Shown in pieces: positions 16,041-25,306 of a stretch of DNA of 64,000 nt. Made by a program: the position numbers and the translations under genes. Position 1 is the stretch's first letter. Each line of letters begins with the position of its first letter. The notes below the pieces were generated by a model. The model did not search any database. It worked only from the letters and a program-made list of their open reading frames with translations, and was not told the origin of the DNA. This DNA comes from Aestuariibaculum suncheonense (GTDB taxonomy: Bacteria > Bacteroidota > Bacteroidia > Flavobacteriales > Flavobacteriaceae), in assembly GCF_014596935.1 (NCBI RefSeq), contig NZ_JACVXC010000005.1, positions 80,621 to 144,620 of the forward strand, given 5' to 3'.

Positions 16041-18737
16041 TCATCGTTTTAAGCTAAAGTGTCCCGTTTTATACAATGTCTCGTTGTTTATGTCTGTTAA
16101 AACGCCTCTAAACCAGTAGTCACTTGAAATTAGAGGTTGACCATTGCATGTGCCGTCCCATCCAACTAGATTTTGTTCAATATTCATGGTATAAAGGATT
16201 TTACCATATCTGTTGTAGATTTCAATAGAAGCCGATTGATAAAAATCGAAATCAATCCCTTCAATTTTCCAATAGTCATTTATACCATCATTGTTCGGTG
16301 TGAAATATTTAGGAAATCCTATAAAGGAAACTTTTTGTAAAACTGAAAATTTACAATTATCAATGTCTCTTATGTGTACGTTGTGAATACCGGCTTCAAC
16401 GTTATTAAATTTATATTCTGTTCCGTTTCCATAATAGTTTATCTCGTCTATTGAAAACTCATAATTGCCTACGCCTTTTACAGAAACAAATATCTGATAG
16501 TCATTAGCAATTATCTCATTAATCTCAATTTGAATTGCTCTTTGAATTGTAAAATCTTCTGTTTTTATACAGGTTATGTTATTTTCGGTTTTGTAAGTAG
16601 TTAATGAGTATATGCCAGGTGTATTTAGATTTATAGTTTGGTTCGTTGAAAAGATATTGCCGTTGGCATCTTTCCATTCCCATTGGTCGTTATCCTTACC
16701 GCCATCTAAATTAAACATGATGTCTTCGTTATTAGAACAAATGGTATAGAGCTCGTCTATATGAGTTTCGATAGGTGAGTTTACAGTAACATTAAAAAAT
16801 CCAATACCAGCACAAGTATTATCGGGGGGTTCTATTCTAACGTAAAGTTTTGTGGCTCCTGTTTTATAGATGTAGGCAGATAGCGGTTGCGTTTTTCTTT
16901 GCGCGTCTTCTAACGAAGAGTAGAAATTTATGATGGATGAATCAGGAATATTAAAACTATTTCTAATTTCATTTTTTTTAATATCCAGATTAAATAACCC
17001 TGTATTATTGTTCTTTATATTATCAGAGTCTCCACAGGCGTACATTGTTTCGATGTAAGGTAGTGTATTATAGAGCGTTTCAATAAAAAAATCACTTATA
17101 GTGTAGCATCCGTTACGTGTTGTGATTTTTACAAAAAGTTTTTCAGGGTTATTTGTGTTAACATAATTTTCAGGGTCTTCAATTAAATTCGTGTTATTTT
17201 CTGCATCTGTATAAGTATGGTAGAAATATAATTTAAAAGTAATATGGAAATTGGTTATTGCATCTCTAATATGATTTAGGTTAAAAAAAGATATTCCATC
17301 TTCATCGATATCACATTGAGTCAGTTTTGCGTTATCGCTTAGTTTAGGAACTTCATAGACTTCTATGTTTTTATCGACATAAAAAGGTTCGCCATTATAT
17401 AAAATGGTTGCCTTAACCGTATAATTTCCCGACCTTGTATAGGTATGAGTTGGATTTATTTTATTAGAAGTGGTATTGTCTCCAAAATCCCATAAAATAG
17501 AATCTACCGGTATGTAGGAGTCTGTGGTAAAACTAAAAGGATCTCCTTCACATTGATTTTCGGTAATGATTCTGTTTCTTAAAAATGAAGAGACAAAAAT
17601 AGGCATCCCTTTAAACGAAGCGCCACCATTTAGGTTTATGATTTGTGGAGAAAAACCAGAGTTTCCTTCTTCCATTTCGGGAGTGTTAATGACACTGATA
17701 CTTGAAACAGTAGAGGGCGGGCTTGTTGGTACGTAGTTAGCCATATATATTTTCCCATCTTTAGCTAATTGTAAATCACCAAAGCTTTGTTCGGCAGAAC
17801 TCGATATATATATTTTATCATTAAAAATACTCGTGTTATATAGTAAATATTTGTACAGAAAACTCACATTCCTACTATTATTCCCCGTGAAATATAATAT
17901 TCTGGAATCTTGTGAAAATTCCACACTATAAGGGTTTAAAGGATTCATTAATAAATTCGGATTGACAGTATTGTAATATTTTACTTCAGATGTGGCGCTG
18001 TTAAAATTATATAAATAAATATAATTGCCACCATAATCAGCCAGAGCAATGATTTTACCATCAGGAGAAATTTTCATGCCTCCAGCCGATGATTTAATGA
18101 TTCTTTCTTTACTTTTAACAGGTGTTGTGTTCAGTCCAGCTGTCGTAACATCATAAACAAAAAAAGTGTCTTTTGGAGCCTCTTCTTGCGCATATTCGCT
18201 ACCAAACGTAATAACTTTTATACTGTTGGTGCTAATATCATGAATAGCTGTTAATCGCTGGGTAGTGCTGCTGGTAAGTCTTGAGTTTTTTGTAGTAATT
18301 TCTCCTAGAGGAGATTGAGCTGTAAATCTTACCGTAGAATAAAACAGTCCAGAGGTAACTAAAGGTGTACTCGAAGGAGTTTCGCGGGTAGTAAAAATAT
18401 AATATGTACTTGGGTCTAATGGTTTAGGAATAATTAAGGCAGATTGCGAATTATTAATATCTCCAGCCAGGTTAGTGCCATTTACCATAATGTCATGATT
18501 ACTATTCCATACCGTTTGCCCATTGGTATAAAACAATAAATTACCATCATTATCTGAAATACTAGAGCATCCTGCAGGAGCAAGTATGGCACCATCATTC
18601 AGTACAATGGGTTCAACGTTAGCGAAGTTTAAACCTGCATTTTCACCGAAGTACCAGTTGTTTGTTTCATTTTGTGCTATTATTTGAAAACAAGAAAAGA
18701 GTAAAAGGTATAGAAAAGCATTTCTAAGTTTAAACAT
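16041..18737 (-). CDS. Large exported protein with PKD domain and type B T9SS sorting domain
   Basis: An 898-residue secreted protein. Signal peptide ends near IIAQ (21). Residues ~25-385 resemble a beta-propeller (NWYFGENAGLNFANVEP, SDNDGNLLFYTNGQTVWN, MKISPDGKIIALADYGGNYIYLYNF). A PKD-like domain follows (ILWDFGDNTTSNKINPTHTY, about 415-455). A long region with Ig-like or adhesin-like character follows. The C-terminus is the gliding-motility-associated type B domain: FPKYFTPNNDGINDYWKIEG (about 805-825), IYNRYGKILY, WDGTCNGQPL and GHFSLKR. It is therefore exported by T9SS. The stop lies 11 bases from trkH, convergent. Confidence 0.88.
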   Translation of the reverse strand: MFKLRNAFLYLLLFSCFQIIAQNETNNWYFGENAGLNFANVEPIVLNDGAILAPAGCSSISDNDGNLLFYTNGQTVWNSNHDIMVNGTNLAGDINNSQSALIIPKPLDPSTYYIFTTRETPSSTPLVTSGLFYSTVRFTAQSPLGEITTKNSRLTSSTTQRLTAIHDISTNSIKVITFGSEYAQEEAPKDTFFVYDVTTAGLNTTPVKSKERIIKSSAGGMKISPDGKIIALADYGGNYIYLYNFNSATSEVKYYNTVNPNLLMNPLNPYSVEFSQDSRILYFTGNNSRNVSFLYKYLLYNTSIFNDKIYISSSAEQSFGDLQLAKDGKIYMANYVPTSPPSTVSSISVINTPEMEEGNSGFSPQIINLNGGASFKGMPIFVSSFLRNRIITENQCEGDPFSFTTDSYIPVDSILWDFGDNTTSNKINPTHTYTRSGNYTVKATILYNGEPFYVDKNIEVYEVPKLSDNAKLTQCDIDEDGISFFNLNHIRDAITNFHITFKLYFYHTYTDAENNTNLIEDPENYVNTNNPEKLFVKITTRNGCYTISDFFIETLYNTLPYIETMYACGDSDNIKNNNTGLFNLDIKKNEIRNSFNIPDSSIINFYSSLEDAQRKTQPLSAYIYKTGATKLYVRIEPPDNTCAGIGFFNVTVNSPIETHIDELYTICSNNEDIMFNLDGGKDNDQWEWKDANGNIFSTNQTINLNTPGIYSLTTYKTENNITCIKTEDFTIQRAIQIEINEIIANDYQIFVSVKGVGNYEFSIDEINYYGNGTEYKFNNVEAGIHNVHIRDIDNCKFSVLQKVSFIGFPKYFTPNNDGINDYWKIEGIDFDFYQSASIEIYNRYGKILYTMNIEQNLVGWDGTCNGQPLISSDYWFRGVLTDINNETLYKTGHFSLKR

Positions 18738-19057
18738 AAGATAGAGTTGAAGAGTTTAATTAAATGTCTAATTTACTTTATATTATTGTATAAAGGCAAT
18801 ATAGTAGGAGTTTTAACATAACTGATTGAAAATTAATGCTTATTGTGGTTTTTTCTTTAAGATGTAGGTTAAGTAATTTTTCTAGACAGACAGCTAGTTT
18901 CTTGTTGGGTTTAATGCTTAAAATTTAAAACATGTAACAATTGAAGTTGTTTTACTACTTATAAGTGAAGTAGCTTTTTTTATTTAAAGATGGGTGTATG
19001 TTAGAACTTCAGAAGAGCATCCATTAATTTTTGTTTCACTTTTAAATTTTAGAAATT
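18738..19057. other. Intergenic region between divergent genes
   Basis: 320 bases, AT-rich, with no ORF I can support. It must hold promoters for the T9SS cargo gene (-) and the small membrane protein (+). I find no exact TAnnTTTG box; a near match lies just before 19058. The only strong structure is the orphan hairpin at 18955-18981. Confidence 0.6.
18955..18981 (+). terminator. Orphan terminator-like hairpin
   Basis: CTACTT (18955-18960) and AAGTAG (18968-18973), then C and a T-run (18975-18981). No plus-strand gene ends upstream. It could end a short RNA or act as an attenuator in the leader of the 19058 gene. Confidence 0.4.
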
Positions 19058-19324
19058 ATGGGAGGCGAAGGCGCAATGCTTGCTGCAAGCAATTCACTTA
19101 AAAATAATAGAAATTTAGTTTCAAAACGCAAGGAAAATAAAGCTTTGGAAGGCAGTTATGCCAATGTCAAAATGAAAACATTTCCTAAAGCCATTGAAAC
19201 AGATTTGATCCGTATACGAGAGAAGGTACAGTTAGCGAATAGGAAAGCCAGAATACAATTGTTAGTAGTATATTTGGTTGTTTTGACTGTGTTAATTCTA
19301 CTGAGTATTTATCATTTGAGATAA
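19058..19324 (+). CDS. Small single-span membrane protein of unknown function
   Basis: 88 residues. It opens with a striking non-hydrophobic segment, MGGEGAMLAASNSLKNNRNL, continues with a basic stretch (SKRKENKAL) and an amphipathic helix (IETDLIRIREKVQLANRKAR), and ends in one membrane span (IQLLVVYLVVLTVLILLSIYHL, about 66-87). The topology suggests a cytoplasmic N-terminus and a C-terminal anchor. I have seen similar small proteins in Flavobacteria but know no function. A perfect terminator follows its stop, and it has no operon partner, so it is a dedicated transcript. Confidence 0.7.
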   Translation: MGGEGAMLAASNSLKNNRNLVSKRKENKALEGSYANVKMKTFPKAIETDLIRIREKVQLANRKARIQLLVVYLVVLTVLILLSIYHLR

Positions 19325-19353
19325 AAAAAGCCACTTTTTAAGTGGCTTTTTTT
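19323..19353. terminator. Bidirectional intrinsic terminator
   Basis: A 14-base perfect stem, AAAAAAAGCCACTT with its complement, around a three-base loop. It separates the convergent small membrane protein and aminotransferase genes. Confidence 0.9.
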
Positions 19354-19361
19354 ATATAATG

Positions 19362-20546
19362 TTAGCTTAAAGCTTCTTTAATACGTCTCATCGCTTCAAT
19401 AATTTGTTCTTGAGAAGCCGCATAAGAAATACGTAAACAGTTTGGGTTACCAAAAGCAGCACCATCAACTGTGGCTACTAAAGCTTCTTCTAAGAAGAAC
19501 ATAGAAAGATCGGAAGCATTGTTGATTGTTTTTCCTTTAAATGTTTTTCCGAAGAACGCAGATACGTTAGGGAATACATAAAAAGCACCTTGAGGTGTAT
19601 TGCATTCAAAACCATCAATGTCTTTTAATAATCCTAAGATTAAATCACGACGCACTTTAAATTCATCGATCATGTATTTAACACGTTCAGGAGATTCGTT
19701 AAGTGCAGTAATAGTAGCGCGTTGTGCAATACTGTTAGTGCCACTTGTCATTTGTCCTTGGATTTTGTTACACGCACGAGCAATTTTTTCAGGAGCTCCT
19801 ATGTAACCAATACGCCATCCGGTCATAGCGAATGCTTTTGATACTCCATTTACTGTGATGGTACGATCGTACATGTCTTCAAACTGAGCCATAGAAGCAT
19901 GACCACCAACGTAGTTGATGTGCTCGTAAATTTCATCAGATACCACATAAATGTTTGGGTATTTTACCAAAACATCGGCTAAAGCTCTTAACTCTTCAGT
20001 ACTGTAGATAGACCCACTAGGATTACAAGGCGAGCTAAACCAAATCATTTTAGTTTTGGGAGTAATAGCCGCTTCTAATTGTTCTGGTGTCATTTTAAAA
20101 TCTGTATCGATAGAAGTCTCAACTTCAACAGGAATACCGTCGTATAATTTTACGATATCTGCATAACTAACCCAATACGGACAAGGTACAATCACTTCAT
20201 CACCAGCATTTGTTAAAACGGCTGCAACGTTGGCTAAAGATTGTTTAGCTCCTGTTGAAACTACAATTTGAGCAGGCGTATAAGTTAAGTTGTTATCGCG
20301 TTTGAATTTAGTGATAATGGCATCTTTCAATTCAGGATAACCATCAACTGGAGAGTATGAATTATAATTGTCATGAATGGCTTGAATAGCGGCATCTTTA
20401 ATGAAATCTGGTGTATTAAAGTCAGGCTCTCCTAAACTTAAACCAATAATATCTTTGCCTTCATTTCTTAGTTCTCTTGCTTTTGCAGCCATAGCTAACG
20501 TCGCAGATGTAGCCATGTTTAGAACTCTATCGGATAGTAGTTGCAT
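19362..20546 (-). CDS. PLP-dependent aminotransferase, aspartate aminotransferase-like
   Basis: Fold-type I, class I/II aminotransferase of the aspartate/prephenate aminotransferase subgroup. GLSLGEPDFNTPDFI (about 37-50) and SPVDGYPELKDAI are typical. VSTGAKQSLANV is the PLP phosphate site, NPSGSIYS follows, and the catalytic Lys is in VNGVSKAFAMTGWRIGYI (about 230-245). NCLRISYAAS carries the substrate carboxylate-binding Arg. The 394-residue length is normal. It lies 18 bases downstream of a desaturase gene and is probably co-transcribed. Exact substrate (aspartate or prephenate) cannot be fixed from sequence. Confidence 0.92.
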   Translation of the reverse strand: MQLLSDRVLNMATSATLAMAAKARELRNEGKDIIGLSLGEPDFNTPDFIKDAAIQAIHDNYNSYSPVDGYPELKDAIITKFKRDNNLTYTPAQIVVSTGAKQSLANVAAVLTNAGDEVIVPCPYWVSYADIVKLYDGIPVEVETSIDTDFKMTPEQLEAAITPKTKMIWFSSPCNPSGSIYSTEELRALADVLVKYPNIYVVSDEIYEHINYVGGHASMAQFEDMYDRTITVNGVSKAFAMTGWRIGYIGAPEKIARACNKIQGQMTSGTNSIAQRATITALNESPERVKYMIDEFKVRRDLILGLLKDIDGFECNTPQGAFYVFPNVSAFFGKTFKGKTINNASDLSMFFLEEALVATVDGAAFGNPNCLRISYAASQEQIIEAMRRIKEALS

Positions 20547-20564
20547 TTAATTAATTAATAATTG

Positions 20565-21665
20565 TTAGACTTGTAAAGCAGGTTTCATTCCCATTTCTCT
20601 TAAATGTTTGAAATGCGCAATGATGGCTTTACGTGTGGTTTTATATTCGTTATATGGTAAGTTAAACTCTTTAGCGGTTTCCTTTACGATTTTTCCGATT
20701 TTATCATAGTGAATATGACTAATATGAGGGAAAATGTGATGTTCAATCTGGTGATTTAATCCACCGGTAAACCAGTTAATGATTCGGCTTTTTGCACCAA
20801 AATTAACTGTTGTTTTTAACTGATGAATCGCCCAAGTGTTTTTCATGGTACCGTCTTTTTCAGGGAGTGGCATCTCAGCCTCTTCCATAACATGTGCTAA
20901 CTGAAAAACAACACTTAAAATTAATCCGGCTGTATAGTGCATGATAAAGAAACCGATTAAAATTTTCCACCAGGCAATCTCTAAAACAAGCATTGGTAAA
21001 ATAATCCAAATAGCTATATATATGACTTTAGAGATCACTAATTTACTCCAGTTCCAAACCGGATTAGGGAATTTTCCGTAAGACAATTTGCGTTTCATGT
21101 AACGTCTCATCTGTTGCCAGTCGGTAGTGATGGCCCAGTTAAGCGTTAATAAACCGTAAAGGAGTACTGAGTAGTAGTGTTGAAATCTGTGGTGCCAACG
21201 CCACTCAGAGTGTTCCGTAAAACGTAAAATACGTCCGGCTTCTAAATCTTCATCGTGGCCGTGAATGTTGGTATATGTGTGATGAAGTACATTGTGTTGT
21301 ACCTGCCAGTTATATACATTTCCAGCAAGTATGTAAATACTGCTACCCATAAGGCGGTTAACCCATTCTTTATTAGAAAAAGCACCGTGGTTACCGTCGT
21401 GCATAACATTCATACCAACTCCAGCCATACCAATTCCCATAACAATGGTTAATAGTAATTGTGCCCAGCCAGGGATGTTTAATGTTAGTAATAAAAAGTA
21501 AGGCGTTAAAAATATTGAAAACATAACAATAGTTTTAAGCCAAAGTTTCCAATTCCCCGTACGTTTTACATTATTTTCCTTAAAGTATTCATTCACACGT
21601 TTGTTAAGTGTTCTGAAAAACTTTGCAGAATCTGTTCTTGAAAAGGAAAGCGTTTGTTTTGACAT
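20565..21665 (-). CDS. Membrane fatty acid desaturase (acyl-CoA/acyl-lipid)
   Basis: Di-iron membrane desaturase. The three His boxes are clear: HDGNHGAF (about 90), HNVLHHTYTN (about 126) and NHQIEHHIFPHISH (about 305). The QxxHH form of the third box marks the front-end, delta-6/linoleoyl-CoA-like group, but without a fused cytochrome b5. Four or more hydrophobic spans lie between the boxes (for example IVMFSIFLTPYFLLLTLNI). The 366-residue length fits. It probably adjusts membrane fluidity in the cold. The gene leads a two-gene operon with the aminotransferase, behind a -7 box at 21718-21725. Confidence 0.9.
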   Translation of the reverse strand: MSKQTLSFSRTDSAKFFRTLNKRVNEYFKENNVKRTGNWKLWLKTIVMFSIFLTPYFLLLTLNIPGWAQLLLTIVMGIGMAGVGMNVMHDGNHGAFSNKEWVNRLMGSSIYILAGNVYNWQVQHNVLHHTYTNIHGHDEDLEAGRILRFTEHSEWRWHHRFQHYYSVLLYGLLTLNWAITTDWQQMRRYMKRKLSYGKFPNPVWNWSKLVISKVIYIAIWIILPMLVLEIAWWKILIGFFIMHYTAGLILSVVFQLAHVMEEAEMPLPEKDGTMKNTWAIHQLKTTVNFGAKSRIINWFTGGLNHQIEHHIFPHISHIHYDKIGKIVKETAKEFNLPYNEYKTTRKAIIAHFKHLREMGMKPALQV

Positions 21666-21717
21666 TCTTTAAATTTTAATATGATTACTGATAATAATTT
21701 GCCCATCATACCTGCAG

Positions 21718-21725
21718 CAAAGATA
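21718..21725 (-). promoter_or_regulatory. Candidate -7 element for desaturase operon
   Basis: Minus-strand TATCTTTG is an exact TAnnTTTG match, 52 bases upstream of the ATG; no convincing -33 element. Confidence 0.45.
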
Positions 21726-21807
21726 GGTATAAACCAACTGAACTTATAACGTTTTTTTGTAAAAATATGTGTTTAAAAAGCATATTTTTGTTGAAAATTT
21801 AACACGA

Positions 21808-22437
21808 ATGGAACTTATACTGAAATACTTCCCAAACCTGACAGAAGATCAAATTAATAAATTCAAATTACTGGAAACCCTATATCAAGATTGGAATTTA
21901 AAAATCAATGTGGTGTCTCGCAAAGATATTGATGAGTTGTATTTACGTCATGTGTTACATTCTTTAGGAATTGCTAAAGTGATGCAGTTTAAAGATGGAA
22001 GTAAAATTATGGATGTTGGAACAGGGGGAGGGTTTCCCGGTATTCCGTTAGCAATTTTATATCCAGAGTGTTCGTTCCATTTGGTTGATAGTATCGCTAA
22101 AAAACTGAAGGTGGTTAATGAGGTTGTTGAAGGCTTAGGACTTACCAATGTAAAAACGACGCATTGCCGTGTTGAGGAAATTGATGATACTTACGATTTT
22201 ATTGTCAGCCGTGCCGTTGCTGCTATGCCAACTTTTGTACATTGGGTAAAAGGCAAAATAGCCAAGGAACAAAGACATGATTTTAAAAACGGTATATTGT
22301 ATTTAAAAGGAGGCGATTTAACTGAAGAACTTCAGGATTACAAAACCGCTACCATTTATGATTTAACCGAGTATTACACAGAAGACTTTTTTGAAACTAA
22401 AAAGATGGTGCATTTACCTCTGAAGTATAAAGGGTAA
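21808..22437 (+). CDS. rsmG: 16S rRNA (guanine-527-N7)-methyltransferase
   Basis: SAM-dependent methylation of G527 in 16S rRNA. The start is put at the ATG at 21808 (MELILKYFPNL), 13 codons after an upstream in-frame ATG at 21769, because the family opens at this point. WNLKINVVSRKDIDELYLRHVLHS is the family N-terminal signature. The SAM loop is KIMDVGTGGGFPGIPLAI (about residues 67-83), followed by FHLVDSIAKKLKVVNEV and FIVSRAVAAMP. The protein is 209 residues long. It converges with the TPR gene, with only two bases between the stop codons. Confidence 0.95.
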   Translation: MELILKYFPNLTEDQINKFKLLETLYQDWNLKINVVSRKDIDELYLRHVLHSLGIAKVMQFKDGSKIMDVGTGGGFPGIPLAILYPECSFHLVDSIAKKLKVVNEVVEGLGLTNVKTTHCRVEEIDDTYDFIVSRAVAAMPTFVHWVKGKIAKEQRHDFKNGILYLKGGDLTEELQDYKTATIYDLTEYYTEDFFETKKMVHLPLKYKG

Positions 22438-22439
22438 AT

Positions 22440-23399
22440 TTATAATTTAACCAATTCATTATAAATTTCACTGAAATAGTAGTACTGCTTATTAAACCAG
22501 TAGGTGTCTTTAAAATGGTTAATACTTTCTATAGAACGGTCTGGATCTATAATATGACCTGCTTTTTCAAAGAAAAGTTTGGCATTTTGTAAGTCGTTCA
22601 TTTTGTAATTAGAAATGGCCAGGCCAAGCATGGCATCAAAATCAAGTGCATCGTATTTAAGAACTGTATTATAGTCGGCAGAAGCTTTGGTGAAATCACC
22701 TAGGAATAACTGAGCCGTTCCTTTAAAAAAGTAGGCGTAGGAGTTGGTGTTATCACGCCTTATGGCTTTTTCAAAGTCGCTAAGAGCATCTTTGTAATAG
22801 TTAATGCTCATCAGGAAAACACCACGATTATAAAATGCTGTTGAGGTTCTATCTATGGTTACCGCCAGAGTGTAATTGTTAAGCGCATTTCGGTATTGTT
22901 TTAAAGCGTTATAACTTTCAGCTAGTCGGTAAATCGCTTTGGTGTCTGAAGGGTAGTTTATCACAATTTTGTGAAAGGTTTTGGCGGCATCTTCATATTG
23001 ACCCAAATCGTATTCTGCACAACCTTGGCTGTAAAGCGCATCAATAAAATTAGGATCTAATTCATAAGCTTTTTTGTAATCTTGCTTGGCATTTTCAAAA
23101 TCACCTAAAGCATATCTTGAATTTCCACGGTTGTAATATGTGTCAGGGTCTGGTTGTAAAACAATGATTTTAGAATAATCAACTATGGCGCCATAGAAAT
23201 CTCCTAAGTCATTTTTTGTTAAACCTCTTAAAAAATAAGCATCCAGATTTTTGGGGTCTAAACCTATAACCTGATTGCATAATTCGATGCGTTCCTGTAG
23301 ATCTGTACTGCGTTCGGCCTGACGCATGAGTTTATTGGCTTGAGCAAAAGTTGTAAAACTGGATATAAGTAAAGCGGTAATGATTAGTTGTTTTTTCAT
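22440..23399 (-). CDS. Exported tetratricopeptide repeat protein
   Basis: 319 residues with a signal peptide (SSFTTFAQA, cleavage near 20). Most of the rest is TPR repeats: LDAYFLRGLTKNDLGDFYGAI, DTYYNRGNSRYALGDFENA, IDALYSQGCAEYDLGQYEDA, TAFYNRGVFLMSINYYKDA and NSYAYFFKGTAQLFLGDF, each about 34 residues, seven or eight in all. It probably acts as a periplasmic protein-protein scaffold. No enzymatic domain is visible. It sits alone between rsmG and pruA, and the pruA terminator (23477-23510) lies upstream of it, so it needs its own promoter, which I could not identify. Confidence 0.8.
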   Translation of the reverse strand: MKKQLIITALLISSFTTFAQANKLMRQAERSTDLQERIELCNQVIGLDPKNLDAYFLRGLTKNDLGDFYGAIVDYSKIIVLQPDPDTYYNRGNSRYALGDFENAKQDYKKAYELDPNFIDALYSQGCAEYDLGQYEDAAKTFHKIVINYPSDTKAIYRLAESYNALKQYRNALNNYTLAVTIDRTSTAFYNRGVFLMSINYYKDALSDFEKAIRRDNTNSYAYFFKGTAQLFLGDFTKASADYNTVLKYDALDFDAMLGLAISNYKMNDLQNAKLFFEKAGHIIDPDRSIESINHFKDTYWFNKQYYYFSEIYNELVKL

Positions 23400-23476
23400 A
23401 ATTAAGGGTCGTCAAAAAATGTGCCTTTCTTATATGTAGAAAAGCATACTGAAAGATAATTAATTTTCTACAGAAA

Positions 23477-23510
23477 AAATAAAGCCCATCAAATTTGATA
23501 GGCTTTATTT
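23477..23510 (-). terminator. pruA terminator
   Basis: AAATAAAGCC pairs with GGCTTTATTT, extended by ATCAA/TTGAT inside. It lies just after the pruA stop on the minus strand. Confidence 0.8.
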
Positions 23511-23531
23511 CAATAATCATAATTTAAACTT

Positions 23532-25160
23532 CTATTCTCCTAAAAATGGATAACGGTAATCTGTTGGAGTTACAAAAGTTTCTTTTATTAAACGAGGTGA
23601 CACCCAACGTAATAAGTTTTGTGGGCTACCTGCCTTATCGTTGGTTCCAGAAGCACGGGCACCACCAAATGGTTGCTGTCCTACAACGGCTCCAGTACAT
23701 TTATCGTTAATGTAGAAGTTACCAGCACAATTTTGTAATGCTGTAGTCGCTTCAGTAATGGCGTATCTGTCTTGAGATAAAATAGCGCCAGTTAAAGCGT
23801 ATTCACTTGTAGCATCAACTAATTTCAAAGTTTCAGCGTAAGCATCGGCTTCATAAACATAAATAGTAATCACAGGTCCGAACAACTCCGTTTCCATTGT
23901 GGTATAGTTTGGGTTAGTTGTTACAATTACAGTAGGTTCAATAAAGTATCCTTTACTCTTATCGTAACCACCACCAATAATGATTTCAGCGTCAGCATCA
24001 GCTTTCGCTTGCTCGATGTATTTTACTAATTTATTGAATGATCCTTCGTGAATTACAGCAGTAATGAAGTTACTCATATCTTCAGGAGATCCCATTTTGA
24101 AAGAGTTAACATCTTCTATAAGTTGTGCTTTAACAGCATCCCAAAGGTTTGATGGGATGTATGCACGAGATGCTGCACTACACTTCTGACCTTGGTACTC
24201 AAAAGCACCACGAACAATAGCAGTTGCTACTTGTTTAGGGTTGGCCGATTTATGTGCCATGATGAAATCTTTACCACCAGTTTCACCTACAATTCTAGGG
24301 TAAGTTTTGTAATTGTGAATGTTATTTCCAATTTGTTTCCAAAGTTCTTTAAAAATAAAGGTAGAACCTGTGAAATGTAATCCTGAGAAATCTGGGTGTG
24401 ATAACACCGTTTCAGAAATCATTACCGGATCACCAAATACAACGTTAATAACACCCGCAGGTACACCAGCTTCTTCAAAAATATCCATAATCACTTTTGC
24501 TGAATAAACCTGGCTGTCACTTGGTTTCCATACCACTACGTTACCCATTAATGCCATACATGCTGGTAAGTTTCCTGCAATAGCGGTAAAGTTAAAAGGT
24601 GTAACCGCATAAGTGAACCCTTCAAGAGGTCTGTACTCTACACGGTTCCAGGCATCGCTTGTGCTTTTTGGTTGCTCGCTGTAAATTTCAGTCATGTACT
24701 GAACATTGAAACGTAAAAAGTCTACAAGCTCACAAGCTGAGTCAATTTCTGCTTGGAAAATATTTTTAGACTGCGCCATCATAGTCGCAGCATTAATTTT
24801 ATAACGGTAAGGACCAGCAACAAGTTCAGCAGCCTTTAAAAAGATAGCAGCACGTTGTTCCCATGGCATTAATGCCCATGTTTTTCTGGCTTCTAAAGCT
24901 GTAGCGATAGCATCTTCTACATGCGATTTTTCAGCTAAGTGGTATGTTCCAACTACATGTTGGTGATCGTGTGGAGGTGACATTGTTCTGGTATTACCAG
25001 TTTCAATGTTTTTTCCGTTTATATATAAAGGTACATCAACAGTACTGTTATACATGTTTTTGTATTCGGCTAATACAGCATCACGTTCCGGAGTTCCGGG
25101 AGCGTAAGACTTTACAGGTTCATTGACTGCAACAGGTACATTAAAGAATCCTTTTCCCAT
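23532..25160 (-). CDS. pruA: L-glutamate gamma-semialdehyde (1-pyrroline-5-carboxylate) dehydrogenase
   Basis: NAD-dependent oxidation of glutamate semialdehyde to glutamate, the second step of proline breakdown. Aldehyde dehydrogenase superfamily, stand-alone P5CDH type (the 542-residue length matches the eukaryote-like group). Motifs include FTYAVTPFNFTAIAGNL, WKPSDSQVYSA, HFTGSTFIFKELW, GETGGKDFIMAHK (catalytic Glu, about 300) and EYQGQKCSAASRAYIP (catalytic Cys, about 327). TELFGPVITIYVYE and NFYINDKCTGAVVGQQPFGG close the site. No proline dehydrogenase gene is adjacent. A -7 box lies at 25199-25206. Confidence 0.96.
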   Translation of the reverse strand: MGKGFFNVPVAVNEPVKSYAPGTPERDAVLAEYKNMYNSTVDVPLYINGKNIETGNTRTMSPPHDHQHVVGTYHLAEKSHVEDAIATALEARKTWALMPWEQRAAIFLKAAELVAGPYRYKINAATMMAQSKNIFQAEIDSACELVDFLRFNVQYMTEIYSEQPKSTSDAWNRVEYRPLEGFTYAVTPFNFTAIAGNLPACMALMGNVVVWKPSDSQVYSAKVIMDIFEEAGVPAGVINVVFGDPVMISETVLSHPDFSGLHFTGSTFIFKELWKQIGNNIHNYKTYPRIVGETGGKDFIMAHKSANPKQVATAIVRGAFEYQGQKCSAASRAYIPSNLWDAVKAQLIEDVNSFKMGSPEDMSNFITAVIHEGSFNKLVKYIEQAKADADAEIIIGGGYDKSKGYFIEPTVIVTTNPNYTTMETELFGPVITIYVYEADAYAETLKLVDATSEYALTGAILSQDRYAITEATTALQNCAGNFYINDKCTGAVVGQQPFGGARASGTNDKAGSPQNLLRWVSPRLIKETFVTPTDYRYPFLGE

Positions 25161-25198
25161 ATTACGAGTGTTTTAGTTTTGTTTGTTTTTGTTCCTTG

Positions 25199-25206
25199 CA
25201 AATTTA
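25199..25206 (-). promoter_or_regulatory. Candidate -7 element for pruA
   Basis: Minus-strand TAAATTTG matches TAnnTTTG, 38 bases before the pruA ATG; no clear -33 match. Confidence 0.45.
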
Positions 25207-25306
25207 CGTTTTTTAAAACAGTTTATGGGTGAGGGAATTGTCAAAAACCTGTTAAAATTTCACGGAATTTTGTAAGTTGCAAATGAGTTACAAGACTATA
25301 ATCCAC

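Noticed and set aside
23332-23520. 62-residue minus ORF before the TPR gene
   Set aside because: It overlaps the pruA terminator and the start of the TPR gene in another frame.
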